Source: Nocardioides sp. zg-1308
GTDB lineage: Bacteria; Actinomycetota; Actinomycetes; Propionibacteriales; Nocardioidaceae
DNA length: 64,000 bases
Direction: 5' to 3'
NCBI RefSeq assembly: GCF_013155375.1
Contig: NZ_JABJQY010000004.1
Coordinates: 1 to 64,000, forward strand
In this document: positions 60,592 to 64,000 of the stretch, piece after piece
How positions within the stretch are numbered: the first letter of the stretch is position 1
Layout of the letters: every line of letters starts with the position of its first letter
Program-made: the position numbers and the translations under genes
The notes under the pieces: generated by a model
Database searches by the model: none
The model's input: only the letters and a program-made list of their open reading frames with translations
What the model was told of the DNA's origin: nothing

Positions 60592-63447
60592 GTGCTGCGC
60601 GCTGGACTTGTCGGACGTGATGGCGAGCTGAAGGCACTGATGCGTGCGGTGCACGAAGCCTTCCGCGGTGACAGCACCGCCGTCGTCGTCGCCGGGGAGC
60701 CGGGGATCGGCAAGACGTTCCTGCTCAGCACGCTGCGCACGAGGGTGGACGAGCTCGGTGGCCTCGTTCTCACCGGGCGCGCCTCGGAGTTCGAGCAGCA
60801 CCCGCTCGGCCCGTTCGTCGACGCCCTTGACGCACACCTGCACGCCTTGGACGAGACGGTGCTGGAGGCGATGAGCGACGAGGACCGGACTCGCCTTGCG
60901 ACGCTCTTCCCGTCACTCGGCATCCGCGTTCCTGCCGGCGGGGTGTCGGTGGGGACGCCCGAGCACCGGGTGAGCGGCTACGCAGCGATCCGCAGGTTGC
61001 TGGAGCTCCTGTCGCGGGAGCGTCCGCTCGTGCTGGTGCTCGACGACCTGCACTGGGCCGACCGCTCCTCGTTGGAGCTGTTCGCCTTCCTGCTGCGTCG
61101 CCCCGGCGCGGCCCGGCTGCTGCTCGTGGGTGCCTACCGACCACGCCAGGTGGACGCCGACCTGGCCGCCGACGTGGCGCGCGCGGTGTTCGACGGGGTC
61201 GCCAGGTACGTGGAGGTGAACCCCCTCGACGTCCAGCAGGTGGGCGACCTGATGGGCGTGACGGACCGTCGCTCGGCCGAGGAGCTGCACCGTGTGAGCG
61301 GTGGCAACCCCTTCTACCTGCTCACGCTGGCGGGCACCGGAGAGCACGCCCCGCAGCTGGACGATGGGCTTCCACCTGCGATCTCGCAGGCGATCCTGGC
61401 GGAGCTCGACCGTGCCGGGCCGGCCCGGAGCCTGGCCGAGGGCGCGGCCGTGGTGGGCGACCCGTTCGGGCTGGACCTCGCCGGCTGGGTCGCCGGGGTG
61501 GACGAGCAGAGCGCGTACGAGCTCATCGACCAGCTCGTCCTGCGCGGCATCGTCGAGAGCGGCGACGTCCCTCGGCAGTTCGCGTTCCGCCACCCGCTGG
61601 TGCGTCGCGCCGTCTACGACGCGCTGCCTCCGGGGCGACGGCTCGCGCTGCACGAGCGGTGCGTCGCCGGCCTCGCGGAACTCGGCGCGCCGGCCACCGA
61701 TCTCGCGGGCCACTTGGAGCACGCCGCACGAGTGGGGGACCAGGAGGCTGTCGACGTGCTGGTCGAGGCGGCCGACCAGGCAGCCGCACGCGCCCCCGCG
61801 AGCGCCGTGCGGTGGCTGGGCACTGCACTGCGACTGCTTCCCGGAACGGCGGACCCGAGCCAACGGCTGCGTCTGGCGCGGCGGCAGCCGCCGTTGCTCG
61901 CCGCGCTCGGCGAGCCCGAGGCCGCGCTGGCATCGGCCGTCGAGGCGCTGGAGCTCGCGACCGACGACGCCACCCGCGTGGAGCTCGCGCTGACGAGTGT
62001 CGCCATCGAGCAGGGGCTGGGCCGGTACGCCGACGCTCATCGTCGCCTGGTCCGGACGCTCGAGCCACTGGACCGCCGGAGCGAGCCGGCGGTCTCGGTG
62101 ATGGTCGCCATGGTGCTCGACGCCTTCTACAACCGCGACCACGAGGCGGTCAGGTCCTGGACGTCCGCCGCGGCGAGCGAGGCCGAACGACTGCAGAAGC
62201 CGGTCCTGAGCGCTGCCGCCCACGCCGGTGCGGCGTTCGCCCATGCTCTGGGGGGAGCCACCGAGGCTGCGGAGGCCCACCTCGGCTCCGCCCTCGAGCT
62301 GCTGCCGCTCCTCACCGACGCCGACCTCGCCCGCCGACTCGACGTCCTGGGTGGGATGGCCGGTGCCGAGCTCTACCTCGACCGCTACGACGCGTGCATC
62401 GAGCACGGTGCCCGCGGTCTCGCACTCGCTCTGGCCAGCGGGGACATGTGGGCCGTCCCCACCCTCGGCCCGGCCTATGGCACGGCACTGTGGGTCGCTG
62501 GTCGGGTGGAGGAGTCGATCCGCCACTGCGACACCATGGTCGAGGCGGCGCGCGCTGCCCGGCGTCCGGAGACCACGGCCTGGGGCCTGTTCAACCTGGC
62601 CTTCGCGCTGGCCGTCGCAGGCCGCCTCGAGGAGGCATCCGACCGCGGGCGCGAGAGCCTCGAGCTGGCTGGGCGCCGCTCCAACACCGGCATCGAGGCG
62701 TGGGCGGGAGCGGTCCTGGCCTTCATCGAGGTCGAGAGCGGGCGCCCAGAGCTCGCGCTCGAGACGTTGTACGCCACCTGCGGCGGGGCCCAGCTGACGG
62801 GGATCCCCGGCGGGTGGCGCACCTACGCGTTCGACATCGCCGTACGTGCCCACGTGGCGCGCGGTGACGTACGCCGGGCAGAGGAATGTGCCACTGGCGC
62901 CACCGCGTGGGCGGACGTCGTGGGGCTGCCGTTCGCGCAGTCCCTGGCTCGCCGGGCGGTGGCGGCGTGTGCCTTGGCCAGCGGCGACCACGCTCGAGCG
63001 GCCGAGGCGGCCAGCGCCGCGGCAACCGCTGCGGACCTCGTCGGCGCCCGGGTCGACGCTGCCCGGGCCAGGACTCTGGCAGGTCGAGCCGTGGAAGGGA
63101 CGGGCGACCTCGAGGGCGCCGTCGCGCTCTGGACCGAGGCGGCCGCCACGCTGGACGCCTGCGGCGCACGTCGCTTCCGCGACGAGGCCGAGCGCGAGCT
63201 CGGACGGGTGGGGCGGCGACGCCACCGGAGGACCTCACCGGGATCCGGGGTCGCCGGGCTCGCCTCACTCACCGCACGCGAGCGCGAGATCGCCGACCTC
63301 GTCGTGGACCGGCTGACCAACCCGGAGATCGCACAGCGGATCTTCCTGTCGACCAAGACGGTGGAGAGCCACCTGCGCAACATCTTCCGCAAGGTCGGCG
63401 TGGGCTCGCGCACCGAGCTGGCACGTCTGGTGGATGCTCGCGGCTGA
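60592..63447 (+). CDS. Large LuxR-type regulator with AAA ATPase (LAL-like)
   Basis: A 951-residue ATP-binding transcriptional regulator. Walker A GEPGIGKT near residue 35 and Walker B VLVLDDLHWADRSS near 150 define the AAA/STAND-type NTPase; a long helical TPR-like middle (about 370-870) follows, and the C-terminus is a LuxR helix-turn-helix (LTAREREIADLVVDRLTNPE, KTVESHLRNIFRKVGVG). GTG at 60592 has a strong ribosome site (GAGGAGGGGGAGG). LAL proteins sense ligands and activate large gene sets. Its 5' end points away from the EamA operon, so the two are divergent and may be regulated together. Confidence 0.92.
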   Translation: MLRAGLVGRDGELKALMRAVHEAFRGDSTAVVVAGEPGIGKTFLLSTLRTRVDELGGLVLTGRASEFEQHPLGPFVDALDAHLHALDETVLEAMSDEDRTRLATLFPSLGIRVPAGGVSVGTPEHRVSGYAAIRRLLELLSRERPLVLVLDDLHWADRSSLELFAFLLRRPGAARLLLVGAYRPRQVDADLAADVARAVFDGVARYVEVNPLDVQQVGDLMGVTDRRSAEELHRVSGGNPFYLLTLAGTGEHAPQLDDGLPPAISQAILAELDRAGPARSLAEGAAVVGDPFGLDLAGWVAGVDEQSAYELIDQLVLRGIVESGDVPRQFAFRHPLVRRAVYDALPPGRRLALHERCVAGLAELGAPATDLAGHLEHAARVGDQEAVDVLVEAADQAAARAPASAVRWLGTALRLLPGTADPSQRLRLARRQPPLLAALGEPEAALASAVEALELATDDATRVELALTSVAIEQGLGRYADAHRRLVRTLEPLDRRSEPAVSVMVAMVLDAFYNRDHEAVRSWTSAAASEAERLQKPVLSAAAHAGAAFAHALGGATEAAEAHLGSALELLPLLTDADLARRLDVLGGMAGAELYLDRYDACIEHGARGLALALASGDMWAVPTLGPAYGTALWVAGRVEESIRHCDTMVEAARAARRPETTAWGLFNLAFALAVAGRLEEASDRGRESLELAGRRSNTGIEAWAGAVLAFIEVESGRPELALETLYATCGGAQLTGIPGGWRTYAFDIAVRAHVARGDVRRAEECATGATAWADVVGLPFAQSLARRAVAACALASGDHARAAEAASAAATAADLVGARVDAARARTLAGRAVEGTGDLEGAVALWTEAAATLDACGARRFRDEAERELGRVGRRRHRRTSPGSGVAGLASLTAREREIADLVVDRLTNPEIAQRIFLSTKTVESHLRNIFRKVGVGSRTELARLVDARG

Positions 63448-63481
63448 GGCACGCCGACCACCCGCCCGTCTGTCGTCGAGC

Positions 63482-63514
63482 GGCCCGGGTGCCCGTTTCC
63501 AGAGCACCCGGGCC
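63482..63514. terminator. Hairpin between convergent genes
   Basis: GGCCCGGGTGC and GCACCCGGGCC are perfect 11-base arms with an 11-base loop. It lies 34 bp past the LuxR gene stop and about 80 bp from the end of the convergent secreted-protein gene, so it can end both transcripts. Confidence 0.75.
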
Positions 63515-63592
63515 CGAGCCGACGATGAAGCCCGGGCCACGTCGTGGCCTGCGGGTGCGATAACCGGTCGTGCCTGGACCGTCAGTCGGGGG

Positions 63593-64000
63593 TCACGTGA
63601 GGGTGAGCACGAGGTCGCCCGTGATGGAGTCCCACTCCGACGTACCGCTGTAGGGCCCGAGGAACTCGGAGGCCCGGTAGGTCACGCTGGTCGCCGTCCG
63701 GCTGACCTGGGTGAGCGTGATGTCGTTGAGGTCGATCGACGAGGAGGTGGTCGTCCTGGGTTCCTCGCAGCCCGACTCGGTGGTCACCGCGGTGTAGGGC
63801 ATGGTGACGAGCAGTCCCAGGCCGCTGAGGTCGGTCTTGGTGAACTTGCCCTGCACGTCGTCGGTGAACGGGTTGCCGGTGTAGGCCAGGGTGCCTCCAC
63901 CTGTCTCGCTGCGCCGACGCTGGCAGCCGGGGGCGGTGTTGGCGTCGTCCCGCGTGCCGTCGACCGTGTAGGTGCTGCCCGTGGAGGCGAACACCTCGTC
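63593..64000 (-). CDS. Secreted hypothetical protein, 3' part
   Basis: The frame is open to the window edge, so the start is missing. The visible C-terminal 134 residues are polar and beta-rich with Gly/Thr and paired Cys (NTAPGCQRRR, TESGCEEPRT), typical of exported actinobacterial proteins. No domain was recognised. The stop lies at 63593 and a shared terminator follows. Confidence 0.6.
   Translation of the reverse strand, partial: DEVFASTGSTYTVDGTRDDANTAPGCQRRRSETGGGTLAYTGNPFTDDVQGKFTKTDLSGLGLLVTMPYTAVTTESGCEEPRTTTSSSIDLNDITLTQVSRTATSVTYRASEFLGPYSGTSEWDSITGDLVLTLT

Overview
The window is high-GC DNA (roughly 70%) with dense genes, many GTG starts and GTGA/ATGA stop-start overlaps. It carries an LPxTG-type wall-anchored giant protein, TcrS/TrcS-like and NarL-type two-component systems and an ECF42-type sigma factor. 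This points to a Gram-positive actinobacterium, most like Nocardioidaceae (inference from gene style only; no rRNA or other marker gene is present). No phage, plasmid, CRISPR or complete transposon was seen.

Layout. 0-9 kb is a loose, accessory-looking stretch: a PAS histidine kinase, single unrelated genes (acyltransferase-like membrane protein, GNAT, GH43 glycosidase), a broken Rossmann-fold gene, and a dispersed 12-bp intergenic repeat (CGGCAGATCCGG) that lies on both sides of several of these single genes. 9.3-13.2 kb is a NarL-type histidine kinase/regulator pair followed by a two-gene ABC exporter. 13.9-21.3 kb is an envelope module: a divergent lipoprotein, then a MacA-like adaptor, MacB-like ATPase and permease, a DUF5666-like membrane protein, and an OmpR/TrcS-type two-component system. 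21.9-24.2 kb holds a hemerythrin-SRPBCC fusion and a divergent cupin/MarR pair whose 29-bp start-to-start gap carries two near-identical 15-bp operators. 24.4-28.8 kb holds a membrane protein, a small membrane peptide, a 3' tRNA-Pro fragment that looks like an attachment site, an Ntn hydrolase and a YdeI-like protein. 29-33.4 kb has a DGPF protein with its ECF42 sigma factor and an arylsulfatase. 33.6-38.7 kb is a row of small stand-alone enzymes: NUDIX, double VOC, SRPBCC, DUF4166, SDR, GNAT.

38.8-55.4 kb is the secreted block: a calcium-binding (TSP3-repeat) secreted protein, a 3371-residue DUF11-repeat surface protein ending in LPDTG, a 2H phosphoesterase, and an M36 metalloprotease. 55.5-64 kb has a serine beta-lactamase-like hydrolase, an HATPase-PAS regulator, a dead alpha/beta-hydrolase fragment, a four-gene operon of tiny proteins ending in an EamA exporter, a large LuxR-AAA regulator and the end of a secreted protein that runs off the window.

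The most unusual items are the CGGCAGATCCGG repeats that bracket single genes (cassette-like), the giant LPDTG protein with a homogenised repeat block, the doubled MarR operator, the tRNA-Pro attachment scar, and the micro-ORF operon. Gene decay is visible at four places (1953, 8610, 28201, 58463). All functional calls are from sequence reading and family knowledge; no database search was run.
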